Shown: positions 36,686-46,000 of the stretch, piece after piece
How the letters are laid out: each line of letters begins with the position of its first letter
How positions within the stretch are numbered: position 1 is the first letter of the stretch
Assembly: GCA_016710745.1 (NCBI GenBank)
Contig: JADJVB010000010.1
Location: forward strand, 1,178,001 to 1,242,000
DNA length: 64,000 bases
Reading direction: 5' to 3'
Source of the DNA: Chitinophagaceae bacterium
Lineage (GTDB): Bacteria; Bacteroidota; Bacteroidia; Chitinophagales; Chitinophagaceae
Notes under the pieces: generated by a model
Databases searched by the model: none
Seen by the model: the letters and a program-made list of their open reading frames with translations, nothing else
Told to the model about the DNA's origin: nothing
Made by a program: the position numbers and the translations under genes

Positions 36686-36687
36686 TC

Positions 36688-37344
36688 ATGGCTTTAACAA
36701 AAGAACAAATAGCACAACGCATTGCAATGGAATTGAAAGACGGTTACTATGTTAACCTCGGCATAGGCATACCCACCCTGGTGGCCAATTATATTCCCGG
36801 GGGTATTAATGTAGTACTGCAGAGCGAGAATGGTTTGTTGGGCATGGGGCCCTTTCCGGTGGCGGGCGAAGAAGATGCAGATCTGATCACTGCCGGCAAA
36901 CAAACCATCACCACCTTGCCCGGCTCGGCCTTTTTCGACAGCGCCCTGAGTTTTGGTATGATACGCGCCGGTAAGGTAGACCTCACCGTGCTGGGTGCCA
37001 TGGAAGTGAGCGAAAATGGTGATATCGCCAACTGGAAAATTCCCGGCAAAATGGTGAAAGGCATGGGCGGCGCAATGGACCTGGTGGCCAGTGCAAAGAA
37101 TATTATTGTGGCTATGATGCATACCAACCCCAAAGGACAGAGTAAATTATTGCCGGCCTGTACATTGCCGTTAACGGGCAAAAAGTGCATCAAAAAGATC
37201 GTTACCGAATTGGCCGTACTGGATGTTACCGAGAACGGATTTAAATTATTGGAAAGAGCACCGGGTGTTTCGGTGGAAGAAATCGTTGAAAAAACAGCGG
37301 GGAAGTTGATCGTTGAGGGAGATGTGCCGGAGATGACGTTTTAA
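36688..37344 (+). CDS. scoB: 3-oxoacid CoA-transferase subunit B
   Basis: A 218-aa beta subunit. The catalytic glutamate lies in VVLQSENGLLGMGP (near residue 52), preceded by VNLGIGIPTLVANYIP. The C-terminal motif LLERAPGVSVEEI is the normal family ending. It is separated from scoA by 103 bp of repeat-like sequence in place of the usual short gap, but both subunits are intact and the operon most likely still functions. A bidirectional terminator follows at 37359-37388. Confidence 0.94.
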   Translation: MALTKEQIAQRIAMELKDGYYVNLGIGIPTLVANYIPGGINVVLQSENGLLGMGPFPVAGEEDADLITAGKQTITTLPGSAFFDSALSFGMIRAGKVDLTVLGAMEVSENGDIANWKIPGKMVKGMGGAMDLVASAKNIIVAMMHTNPKGQSKLLPACTLPLTGKKCIKKIVTELAVLDVTENGFKLLERAPGVSVEEIVEKTAGKLIVEGDVPEMTF

Positions 37345-37358
37345 TCTATCAAAAATAA

Positions 37359-37388
37359 AAATCCCCCGAAAAACATCGAGGGATTTTT
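37359..37388. terminator. Bidirectional terminator between scoB and pckA
   Basis: AATCCC-c-CGA and TCG-a-GGGATT pair around a short loop and have A-rich and T-rich flanks on either side. It separates two convergent genes. Confidence 0.75.
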
Positions 37389-37414
37389 TATAAGCTGTTA
37401 GTTTGTTATCGGTA

Positions 37415-39019
37415 TTACACGTTCGGTGCGGCCGCTAAAATTTCCTCATTAGCTCCGCTGGCATATTTCTCAAAATTCTTCACAAATTGTTGGGCCAGGT
37501 TTTTTGCCATGGCATCGTAGGCCTCTTTATCGGCCCAGGTATTGCGTGGCCTTAATATTTCGGAGGGTACGCCGGGGCATTCGGTTGGAATCATAACACC
37601 AAAAACCTGATGGGCCGCATACTCAACCTGATCAAGTTTTCCTTCCAGCGCCGCAGTGATCATGGCCCTGGTGTACCCCAGGTTCATGCGGCTTCCAACA
37701 CCATATGGGCCGCCGCTCCAGCCGGTGTTTATCATCCAAACGTTCACATTGTGTTCATTCATTTTTTTACCCAGCATTTCGGCGTATTGTGCCGGGTGCA
37801 GGGGTAAAAACGGTGCACCAAAACAGGCGCTGAAAGTAGATTTGGGCTCGGTAACTCCCGCTTCGGTGCCGGCTACCTTGGCCGTATAACCGCTGATGAA
37901 CTGGTACATGGCTTGTCCGGCCGATAATTTACTGATGGGCGGTAAAACTCCATAGGCATCGCAGGTTAAAAAGAAAAGATTTTTGGGCGTTTTGCCGATG
38001 GACGGTTCCAGCGCATTGCTGATAAAACTGAGCGGATAACTCACCCGGGTATTTTCGGTAATTTTCTTGCTGCTAAAATCAATTTTATTGGTGCCTTCAA
38101 TAAAGGTTACGTTCTCTACCAGGGCACCGGGGCGGATGGCATTGAAAATTTCGGGTTCCTTTTCTTCACTCAGGTCGATACATTTTGCGTAACAGCCGCC
38201 TTCAAAATTAAAGACACTGTCTTTGGTCCAGCCGTGCTCATCATCGCCGATCAATTTGCGGTTGGGATCGGCACTTAAGGTAGTTTTACCGGTACCGCTA
38301 AGTCCGAAAAACACCGCCGTATCGCCAGCTTCGCCCATATTGGCACTGCAATGCATACTCAACACATTAGCCTTGGTAGGCAACACATAATTGAGCATGG
38401 TAAAAATGCCTTTTTTCATTTCGCCGGTATAACCGGTACCGCCAATTAAAATGGTTTTATGCGTAAAACTGATTACGGCAAAGTTTTCGGCGCGGGTGCC
38501 ATCAACGGCAGGATCGGCCATAAAGCTGGGTGCCTGTATAATATGCCAGTGTGGTTCGAAGTTCTCCAGATCTTTTTCGCCGGGGCGGATGAACATATTA
38601 TAGCAAAATAAATTACTCCATGGGTTTTCGTTAATTACCCTTAACCGGAGCTGGTAAGCCTCTTCGGCACAGGCATAGCAATCCCGTACCCAGATTTCCT
38701 TTCCGCTTAAATGTGCCAGCATTTTTTCTCTTAACTGAAAAAAGTATTTTTCTTCGAAGGGAATATTGAAATCGTTCCAGTGAACCGTGTTTTCGGTAAG
38801 GGCATCCTTCACCGTAAATTTGTCTTTGGGACTGCGGCCGGTAAATTTTCCGGTGTTGATCAAAAGGGCTCCGGTGTCGTTCAAAACACCATCTCCACGT
38901 TCTACTGCCTGTGCCGTTAACTGGTCGGGACCAAGCTGATAATGTACATTTTCTGTTGTTGATAATCCGAGTTTTTTCAGCGCCTCTACAGAGCCGCTGA
39001 CCGTAGTTGTTTCTGACAT
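37415..39019 (-). CDS. pckA: Phosphoenolpyruvate carboxykinase (ATP)
   Basis: A 534-aa gluconeogenic enzyme converting oxaloacetate and ATP to PEP, CO2 and ADP. Kinase-1a (P-loop) GLSGTGKTTLSAD and the metal-binding GDDEHGW motif lie near residues 245-270, and RVSYPLSFISN near 325. The substrate-binding GRSPKDKFTV is near residue 57. Length agrees with the family. A -7 element on the minus strand (39056-39063) lies 37 bp upstream, and a bidirectional terminator follows the gene. Monocistronic. Confidence 0.97.
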   Translation of the reverse strand: MSETTTVSGSVEALKKLGLSTTENVHYQLGPDQLTAQAVERGDGVLNDTGALLINTGKFTGRSPKDKFTVKDALTENTVHWNDFNIPFEEKYFFQLREKMLAHLSGKEIWVRDCYACAEEAYQLRLRVINENPWSNLFCYNMFIRPGEKDLENFEPHWHIIQAPSFMADPAVDGTRAENFAVISFTHKTILIGGTGYTGEMKKGIFTMLNYVLPTKANVLSMHCSANMGEAGDTAVFFGLSGTGKTTLSADPNRKLIGDDEHGWTKDSVFNFEGGCYAKCIDLSEEKEPEIFNAIRPGALVENVTFIEGTNKIDFSSKKITENTRVSYPLSFISNALEPSIGKTPKNLFFLTCDAYGVLPPISKLSAGQAMYQFISGYTAKVAGTEAGVTEPKSTFSACFGAPFLPLHPAQYAEMLGKKMNEHNVNVWMINTGWSGGPYGVGSRMNLGYTRAMITAALEGKLDQVEYAAHQVFGVMIPTECPGVPSEILRPRNTWADKEAYDAMAKNLAQQFVKNFEKYASGANEEILAAAPNV

Positions 39020-39324
39020 AGCAAGTTGTTATTTAAGTTTGTGCAATCGTTGCCGCAAAGTTAGGCAATTGTCAATTCAAAAAATAAAAACGGCTCACGT
39101 ATATTTAAAAACAATAAGCTGAAAATGAATAAAATGTTCAAAAGTTTTAAACAATTGTTGTTATTATTAAACAAGTTTGAATAATCACAGATTAAATTTA
39201 ATACTATTGATATTTATCAAATCGGCAGTAAAGCCGGTTATTAATAAATTATATGATTTATTGTGACGAACGTGCACAAAAAAAGACCTGATTAAAATGT
39301 ATATTGCAACCTAAAGAACATCAA
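39020..39324. other. Divergent intergenic region pckA / aminopeptidase
   Basis: About 300 bp, AT-rich. It holds the pckA -7 element (39056-39063) and a weak -7 for the aminopeptidase (TATATTG, 39300-39306). An imperfect CRP-like palindrome (TGTGAC GAACG TGCACA, 39262-39278) lies near the -33 position of the latter. I see no gene. Confidence 0.4.
39056..39063 (-). promoter_or_regulatory. -7 element (TAACTTTG) of pckA
   Basis: Reads TAACTTTG on the minus strand, 37 bp upstream of the pckA ATG. A CAA-rich stretch further upstream is compatible with a -33 element but the spacing is short. Confidence 0.5.
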
Positions 39325-40614
39325 ATGAAATATCTACCCCTCAATCCCGACATATTTGTACAAAACCGCAAACGCTTTGTTGAAAAAATGGAAAGGAATG
39401 CCATCGCTATTTTCAACAGCAATGATGAACTACCTACCAACGGCGATCAGTTGCATAAGTTTAAACAGAACAGTGATCTTTACTGGTTAACCGGTGTTGA
39501 GCAGGAAGATACGCTGGTTATTCTTTTTCCCGATAATCCTGATCCAAAATACCGCGAGGTGTTGGTTTTGGTAAGGCCCGACGAACTAAAAGAGAAATGG
39601 AATGGTCATCTGTTGAGAGCCAATGAGGGAACCGCCATTTCAGGTATTCAAACGATTATCTGGCTGGATACAGCCGATGCCTTAATGCAAGCCTGGGTGC
39701 ACCTGGCCGATACCATTTATTTAAATACAAATGAAAACGACCGTAAGGCCAATAAGGTGTTGGTGCGGGATTACCGCTATGCCCAATTAATGAAAGAACG
39801 TTTTCCCTTACATCATTACCGGCGCAGTGCAAAGATCATGAAGGAACTGCGGGCCATTAAAACAGCCCTGGAAATCGACGTATTACAGAAAGCAATTGAT
39901 ATAACCGACATCACGTTCAGAAGGGTTATGCAGATCATAAAGCCCGGGATCATGGAGTACGAAATTGAGGCCGAAATTTACCATTCATTTTTATCACAGC
40001 GTGCAACCGGACCGGGTTATGGAAGTATAATAGCAAGCGGCGATCGAGCCAGAACATTGCACTATGTTGACAACAGCCGCGAATGCAAAGATGGCGAATT
40101 GATATTAATGGATTTTGGAGCCGACTATGGCGGTTACAATGCCGACCTGTCCAGAACGGTACCGGTTAGTGGTAAATTTGGCCGCCGGCAAAAAACAGTG
40201 TACAATGCCTGTTTGCATTTGCACCATTATGCCGCCAGTATTTTAAAACCCGGTATCAGCATTGTGGATTATACCGAAAAAGTGGGTGATGAGGCAACGG
40301 TGGTTTTTCAAAAGATCGGCCTGCTGAAAAAATCCGACATCAAAAATGAGAATCCCGAAAACAGGGCCTATCGTAAATATTTATATCATGGTATTTCGCA
40401 TCACCTCGGTTTGGATGTACATGACCTAGGAACAAGAACCGCTCCTGTAAAAGCCGGCATGGTATTCACCATTGAGCCGGGCATTTATATTGAAGAAGAA
40501 CAAATGGGTGTACGTATCGAAAATAATTTTTGGATCACGAAGAACGGAAATAAGGATCTGATGAAGAATATTCCGATTACGGTGGAGGAGATTGAAGCTT
40601 ATATGAAAAAATAG
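39325..40614 (+). CDS. pepP: Xaa-Pro aminopeptidase (M24B)
   Basis: A 429-aa metallopeptidase releasing an N-terminal residue before proline. I use ATG 39325 (MKYLPLNPDIF); the frame also offers TTG at 39304, but that codon lies in the probable -7 element. An N-terminal creatinase-like domain is followed by the pita-bread domain with all five metal ligands: MDFGADYGGYNADLSRT (two Asp), HGISHHLGLDVHD (His), FTIEPGIYIE (Glu) and VRIENNFWIT (Glu). It is likely cytoplasmic. pssA follows after 9 bp on the same strand. The paralogue type (PepP versus PepQ) is judged from the N-terminal domain and length. Confidence 0.92.
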   Translation: MKYLPLNPDIFVQNRKRFVEKMERNAIAIFNSNDELPTNGDQLHKFKQNSDLYWLTGVEQEDTLVILFPDNPDPKYREVLVLVRPDELKEKWNGHLLRANEGTAISGIQTIIWLDTADALMQAWVHLADTIYLNTNENDRKANKVLVRDYRYAQLMKERFPLHHYRRSAKIMKELRAIKTALEIDVLQKAIDITDITFRRVMQIIKPGIMEYEIEAEIYHSFLSQRATGPGYGSIIASGDRARTLHYVDNSRECKDGELILMDFGADYGGYNADLSRTVPVSGKFGRRQKTVYNACLHLHHYAASILKPGISIVDYTEKVGDEATVVFQKIGLLKKSDIKNENPENRAYRKYLYHGISHHLGLDVHDLGTRTAPVKAGMVFTIEPGIYIEEEQMGVRIENNFWITKNGNKDLMKNIPITVEEIEAYMKK

Positions 40615-40623
40615 ACTGAACAG

Positions 40624-41397
40624 ATGATCAAACAGATCCCGAATTTATTTACGCTCCTCAATCTTTTTTTGGGTTGTATCGCCATTGTTTTTGCCTTACA
40701 AACAGAAACGATCTCCATTTATATTGGTGATGATCTCAGTACGCAATTTAATATTCCGGAACGATTATCGGTTGCGGCATATTTTATTTTTGCTGCTGCC
40801 ATCGTGGATTTTTTGGATGGGTTTGTTGCCCGTTTACTGAACGCTTCATCCGAAATGGGGAAACAACTCGATTCGCTGAGCGATGTGGTTAGTTTTGGGG
40901 TAGCACCATCTGTAATTTTATACCAGCTCCTGCGCATCAGTTTTATGAAAGAGGAAAACGGATTGGAAACTTCCATAGCCTGGCTGCTTCCGGCATTTGT
41001 GGTGGCCTGTGCAGGCGCCTACCGTTTGGCCAGGTTTAATTTAGATGATTCGCAATCCTTCGGATTTAAAGGAGTGCCTATTCCGGCAGCAGGGTTATTC
41101 ATTGCCTCCTTTCCGTTGATCCTGCATTTTGGTAACAGCTGGATCGACATGAATGCGGTACTTACCAATAAATGGGTATTGTATGCTGTCGTTATTGTTA
41201 TGAGTTGGTTGATGGTTTCTAATTTGCCGCTAATGGCATTAAAATTTAAAGATGCCAGCATTAAAAATAATCTCCCAAAAATAATCTTACTCGTTATTGG
41301 CATCCTGGCTGCCATTATTTTTAACTGGCTGGCTGTTCCAATTGTATTTATCGTGTACATTATTTTATCTTTGCTTTTCAAACAACAACCATCATGA
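40624..41397 (+). CDS. pssA: CDP-diacylglycerol-serine O-phosphatidyltransferase
   Basis: A 257-aa integral membrane enzyme making phosphatidylserine, the precursor of phosphatidylethanolamine. The CDP-alcohol phosphotransferase motif D-G-x2-A-R-x8-G-x3-D-x3-D is complete in DFLDGFVARLL...GKQLDSLSDVVSFG (residues about 60-88). About eight hydrophobic segments follow or flank it. Its stop overlaps the purS start in ATGA, and the aminopeptidase gene ends 9 bp upstream, so the three are probably cotranscribed. Confidence 0.94.
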   Translation: MIKQIPNLFTLLNLFLGCIAIVFALQTETISIYIGDDLSTQFNIPERLSVAAYFIFAAAIVDFLDGFVARLLNASSEMGKQLDSLSDVVSFGVAPSVILYQLLRISFMKEENGLETSIAWLLPAFVVACAGAYRLARFNLDDSQSFGFKGVPIPAAGLFIASFPLILHFGNSWIDMNAVLTNKWVLYAVVIVMSWLMVSNLPLMALKFKDASIKNNLPKIILLVIGILAAIIFNWLAVPIVFIVYIILSLLFKQQPS

Positions 41398-41639
41398 TAT
41401 TTACAGTACAGATAAAAGTTATGCCGCTTAAAGATCTATTAGACCCTCAGGGCAAGGCAGTAATGGGCGGATTACAGAATTTAGGCCTGCAAAATATTTC
41501 GGATGTGCGGATAGGCAAACATATTGATCTGCAGATTGAAGCTGAAACTAAAGAAGCAGCCTTCGGTACTGCTGAAGAAGCTGCGAAAAAATTACTGGCA
41601 AACCCGGTGATGGAAGTGTATGAGATTACTATCAATTAA
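41394..41639 (+). CDS. purS: Phosphoribosylformylglycinamidine synthase subunit PurS
   Basis: An 81-aa protein matching the small PurS subunit that bridges PurL and PurQ in the fourth step of purine synthesis. Visible motifs are VMPLKDLLDPQGKAVMGGL, then LGLQNISDVRIGKHIDLQIE, ending LANPVMEVYEITI. Its length and the beta-alpha-beta-beta-alpha-beta pattern fit. It is coupled to pssA by an ATGA overlap and not to purL or purQ, which are not in the window. The unusual neighbour may reflect only operon shuffling. Confidence 0.92.
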   Translation: MIFTVQIKVMPLKDLLDPQGKAVMGGLQNLGLQNISDVRIGKHIDLQIEAETKEAAFGTAEEAAKKLLANPVMEVYEITIN

Positions 41640-41643
41640 GAAT

Positions 41644-41722
41644 ATAGCTTTTAGCTATTAGCAATTAGCCATTGGCAATAGCGCTGGCTCGGCTAACAGC
41701 TAACCGCTAACAACTAACAGCT
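41644..41722. repeat. 7-bp-periodic TAGC repeat in inverted orientation
   Basis: The left half has TAGC-headed units with a 7-nt step (TAGCTTT TAGCTAT TAGCAAT TAGCCAT). The right half has the complementary series (CTAACAG CTAACCG CTAACAA CTAACAG). Together they can form a long imperfect hairpin between purS and rsmI. The repeat at 8729-8756 is of the same kind. Confidence 0.6.
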
Positions 41723-41725
41723 GTT

Positions 41726-42391
41726 ATGCTTTACCTGATTCCATCTCCGATAGGCAACCTCGCCGATATCACCTTCAGGGCCATCGACATATTAAAATCA
41801 GTGGATCTGATATTGGCCGAAGATACCCGAACATCTGCGGTGCTGTTAAATCATTACCAGGTACAAAAGCCCATTACACCCTATCACCAGCATAACGAAC
41901 ACAAAATACTTACTCATTTAACGGAACAGTTGGCCGGTGGAAAAACCATGGCCCTGATCACGGATGCGGGTACACCGGGCATCAGCGATCCTGCTTTTTT
42001 GTTGGTTCGGGAATGCATTAAAAACAATATCACGGTAGAATGTTTACCCGGCGCCACGGCATTTGTGCCGGCGCTGGTGAATAGCGGTTTGCCCATCAAC
42101 AGCTTTTGTTTCGAAGGATTTTTGCCACTAAAAAAAGGCAGGCAAACCATGATGAAGAAATTAGCTGAAGAAGAAAGAACCATGGTTTTTTATGAAAGTC
42201 CGATGAGGTTGGTAAAAACATTAATCGACTTTATCCAGTACTTTGGGGCCGACAGGCAATGCTGCGTTAGCCGCGAGCTCACCAAAAAATTTGAGGAGAA
42301 TGCCAGGGGAACTTTACAGGAAGTGCATGATCATTTTGCGGCCAAAACGGTGAAAGGGGAGATTGTGATTGTGGTGGAAGGGAAAAAGTAA
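41726..42391 (+). CDS. rsmI: 16S rRNA (cytidine(1402)-2'-O)-methyltransferase
   Basis: A 221-aa SAM-dependent methyltransferase of the tetrapyrrole-methylase fold that 2'-O-methylates C1402 in the 16S decoding centre. The diagnostic N-terminus is LIPSPIGNLADITFRA; LAEDTRTSAVLLNHY, ITDAGTPGISDP and VECLPGATAFVPALVNSGLP follow. Length is typical. It starts 4 bp after the TAGC repeat and converges on the truncated nitroreductase copy, the stops being about 10 bp apart. Confidence 0.95.
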   Translation: MLYLIPSPIGNLADITFRAIDILKSVDLILAEDTRTSAVLLNHYQVQKPITPYHQHNEHKILTHLTEQLAGGKTMALITDAGTPGISDPAFLLVRECIKNNITVECLPGATAFVPALVNSGLPINSFCFEGFLPLKKGRQTMMKKLAEEERTMVFYESPMRLVKTLIDFIQYFGADRQCCVSRELTKKFEENARGTLQEVHDHFAAKTVKGEIVIVVEGKK

Positions 42392-42400
42392 TTATTTTGA

Positions 42401-43009
42401 TCAATAAAATTTACACACTTTGTCAAGTTCTTTTCGCTCAATATCCGGCACCCAACATTCCTCCGCAGCATAACCCACCGGAATCAATAAAAAAGGTTTT
42501 TCATTAACCGGCCTGTTCAATACCCTGCTCAAAAAATTCATAGGGCTGGGCGTGTGCGTTAGTGCAACCAGTCCGGCGTTATGTATCGCGGCCAGTAAAA
42601 CGCCACAAGCCGGTCCGCAGCTTTCAGTGGCATAATAGGTGTTTATCTTTTTACCATCAGCATCCAAATCATAACTTTTCTTAAAAACGATGATGAGGTA
42701 GAGGGCTATTTCCAAAAATTCTTTTTTCCAGTCGGTTTGCAGGGGTAACAGGTCTTTTTTCCAGTCTTCGGGCATTCGGCCGTTGTAACTTTCATATTCT
42801 TCCTTTTCTGCCTCAACCCGTATCTGCTTTTTTATTTCGGGATCCATTACCACGCAAAATGTCCACGGTTGCTTGTGGGCGCCACTGGGCGCGGTTGATG
42901 CAGTCATGATAATATCTTCAATCATTTCCTTTAGCACGGGTTGATCCGAGAAATCTAATCGTTCTGCTTCCAAAAAAGTTAAAGGAGGGAAATTGATTGT
43001 GGCGGACAT
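42401..43009 (-). pseudogene. N-terminally truncated nitroreductase, copy A at the island's downstream edge
   Basis: This 202-aa frame is nearly identical to the C-terminal 190 residues of the complete nitroreductase at 56702-57385. It lacks the first 40 or so residues, including the RR-T-x-R-x-FS motif that normally binds FMN phosphate, and begins with an unrelated MSATINFPPLTFL. Identity is highest in the middle (about 5 differences in 270 bp between 42621 and 42890) and falls towards both ends. That suggests local gene conversion between two older copies or a hybrid left by recombination. Family: FMN-dependent nitroreductase fold. It is probably inactive, though it has kept an open frame. 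A hairpin (43014-43050) separates it from the island operon. Confidence 0.75.
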
Positions 43010-43013
43010 GAAA

Positions 43014-43050
43014 TGAAGAAAGAAAACAACTTAGGAGTTTTCTTTCTTCA
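43014..43050. terminator. Hairpin closing the island operon
   Basis: A perfect 14-bp A/T-rich inverted repeat (43014-43027 with 43037-43050, 9-nt loop) lies 15 bp past the stop codon of the 1132-aa gene and 5 bp before copy A of the nitroreductase. On the minus strand it is followed by a weak T-rich tract (TTTCAT). Confidence 0.65.
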
Positions 43051-43064
43051 TTGATTGATTTTTG

Positions 43065-46000
43065 TTATGGCCGCTCGCACTCGGCAACGGATGTAGCCCC
43101 ATGTCTTCTGATACACCTGATGCGTCCCGCAGCTAATAATTTATTCAGCAAGGTATCTAATTCAGTGCCAATTAAAGAAACGGCTTTTGTGATTAAATCA
43201 CCAGAGCTTGGCGTTGTAAATGTTGTAATTGCATTGTCAACTACGGTCCTCGTGGCAGGGTGGTTTAAATCGGGCACATAATCCCATACCCTTTGATAAA
43301 AAGTTGCAACCGGTGTTGATCCATTGGTAATTGAATCTTCTATATTTAATACAGATTGCTTTACAGCCAATTGTATTATTTGAATGTTGGCAGGGTTAAG
43401 TGTTCCGTCACCAGTCAGGTTCCAGCTATTGCCTTTATTGTTTCTTACCGGAACTCCTTTTACGCCTCCGGTCTGATAGTTATTTAAATAATCATGTACC
43501 GCTTTAACAGCGAGGTTTGCAATTTGCTGTGCACCATTATTAGCTGTATCTTCCATTACAGCTTTCAATACCCGGTAAAATACTTCGGGGTAAAATGTAC
43601 CGGTATCATTTAAATCCCAGTTAGGTTCGTACCAATGATCTGAAACTACTTCAAAACGGCCTAATTTACTGTTGATCGCCGGAATGGCTAATGCACCATC
43701 GGCAATTCGTTCAAGCATCCTTGCTCCAGCGGCATTTACCCTTCCACTGGTAGTTACGTTGGCAATAAATCTGTTCATGACCTGCTCTTTATTAATTAAA
43801 TGTCCCGCTGAAAAAGCATCTGTTAAAAAATGGTCGCCAAATGCGTTTATCGGATAAGCTATGTCTAAATCATCTGAGTTTGTACCTGTTCTTGCTGCTC
43901 GAATTGCCTGGTTATGATAGCTTTCCCAGCTAGCTTTGTTATTAGTTAATCTACTGGTAGTGCCTGAAGGAGGTGGCGCGAAATGAGAATTATTTGCAAG
44001 AGCTAAATCAATATATCTTGAACCAATTCCTCTGGTTGGGCTGCTCCAGTCATCTGTTCCAACGTCGCCGGTTCGGCCGCCGATACCTAAAATGGTATTT
44101 TTGTAATGGTCTTCACTCCGTGTAATTAAAACTTTTAACCTGTTTAATTCGGCTGGATTGGCGCTTTGGCAATTGGTATAATTTTCGTAGAAGTCGCCAA
44201 GGGTGATTATCTGGCCATAAGTAAAAGGAACCGTATTAACTGAATAAGTTGTGGTTGGCAAAAGAGCATGAACATTTGCCAATGGTCCGGAAATGGCGGT
44301 ATTGATGAATTCGCCCAAAATGGCATGTTCACCTGTATCATAAAGCGGTTTGCTGTAAACACTCATGCTCTTCGCGGTGGAGGTTCCGGTACGGTTATCC
44401 CACCTTGCCCGGGTTCCTCTTATATCATAATGTACAAAGCTGTTGTAGAGTCCCAGGCCTCCCTGTAACATGGTGCCGTTACCTATAAGCTCTTCAATTT
44501 TATCCCTGATTTGAAGTGGTGTAAATCCGGTAGCAGTAATATCAGAAGCCATTCCGCACATATGTTGACTGCTGGTTGCGGCTCCTGACAGCGTAGCATT
44601 ATATTCGGGAGTTCTGTAACCCGAATTGATCCTGATGGGGACGCCCAACGCAGTTCTTAACACTTCCAATTGATTCATTAATCTTTGAACGTTTCCTCTT
44701 AGATCTACCGGTACAGGCGTTTGGGCCGCATCATGGCATCTGAATTCATTTAAAGAAAAATTAGGCGAGCTGGCATCGGCAGCAGGATTTAGAGTACAAT
44801 AAGCCGGAATACTTAACGACATGGTTAGCCCTGGAAGTTGCACATCCACTTCACCTTCCTGTTCATCAGTTTCTACATGTTTAACTCTGCCGGCAGGCGG
44901 TTCTGAAAATCCAAATGCATTTAAAGAAAGTGAATTACCGAACAAACTTTGTTGGGCAGCAGTGACCGGTGTTGTAAATAAAGTAGCTTCCCGGTTTCTT
45001 CGGGTAACCAACCCAGGTAGATCAACCAATTGGCCATTTACCCTGCCCTTGGTCCATCTTCTTATTTCGGCAGGTACGCCGGCATAATTGCCAGTGTTTA
45101 AAATTCTCAGCAGTGTAGATGATCTGAAATTGCCACTTCCAATATTGTAGGCTAAACTTACCAATGAATCGTATTGATTCTGATTTAGTTCTACCGTAAC
45201 ACTGTCATTAATTGTACGCTGAAATTCGTTCATGCGATCCACCAATAATTGTGTGGCCTGTGCTTCGGTAATTCCGCTGGCATAAGGCAATTCGGAGGGG
45301 TCGGAATTGTTGCAATTACCCTGATGCAAAAGTGTTCCATATCCAATGGTACAATGCCCCACCGGATCGTTATATTTATTTGCCCTGAATCCTTCAAAAC
45401 TTTTTATCAGATCAATACACTGTTGTGACGCATTCCATGTTTGCGTTCTTTCATTCGTAAATGATCTTGACACCGGCAGGGATTGTAAAAAGCTAACCGG
45501 TAAAACGGTTGTGGCCAGATCGCTTCGGCTTTGGCTTTGAGAAAATGTAAGATCATCCATATTAATTGTTGCAGATCGAAGGCCCTGAATCACCGGAGCA
45601 CTATCGCGAACAAAATCCATATTTTCAAAGTTCACCGTGCCAGCAATTGATGAAAGTACAGGTATATTGCTCAAGGCAGCATTTACCGCGTCATTCATCA
45701 GCTTTATTGTTTTTCTGTAGGCACCAATAACTGCTGTTTCAAAATTCTGTCCATCCTTCCAGTTATTCCAAAAGAAAAAAGTGGTTGGTTCCGGCAAATA
45801 ATTATTTCTGATTGAACCTGAGGAAACTTTTGCACCGGCATCGATCCAGGCCTGGTTTAAGGAAGAGCCTACACAATTCATCATATACACACTTCTAATG
45901 GATAGAGGCCTGCCCGCTTCAGTTTTTATTTCTCTTATCTTTTGTCCGTTTATATTCCCGGTAACAGCTATAGAATCGGAATTTCCATGTGTTAAAATCA

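Noticed and set aside
37394..37412. Third 7-bp repeat array after the scoB terminator
   Set aside because: Only about two units are recognisable; too short to list as a feature.
39304..39324. TTG start at 39304 for the aminopeptidase
   Set aside because: The codon overlaps a probable -7 element, and the ATG at 39325 fits family N-termini.
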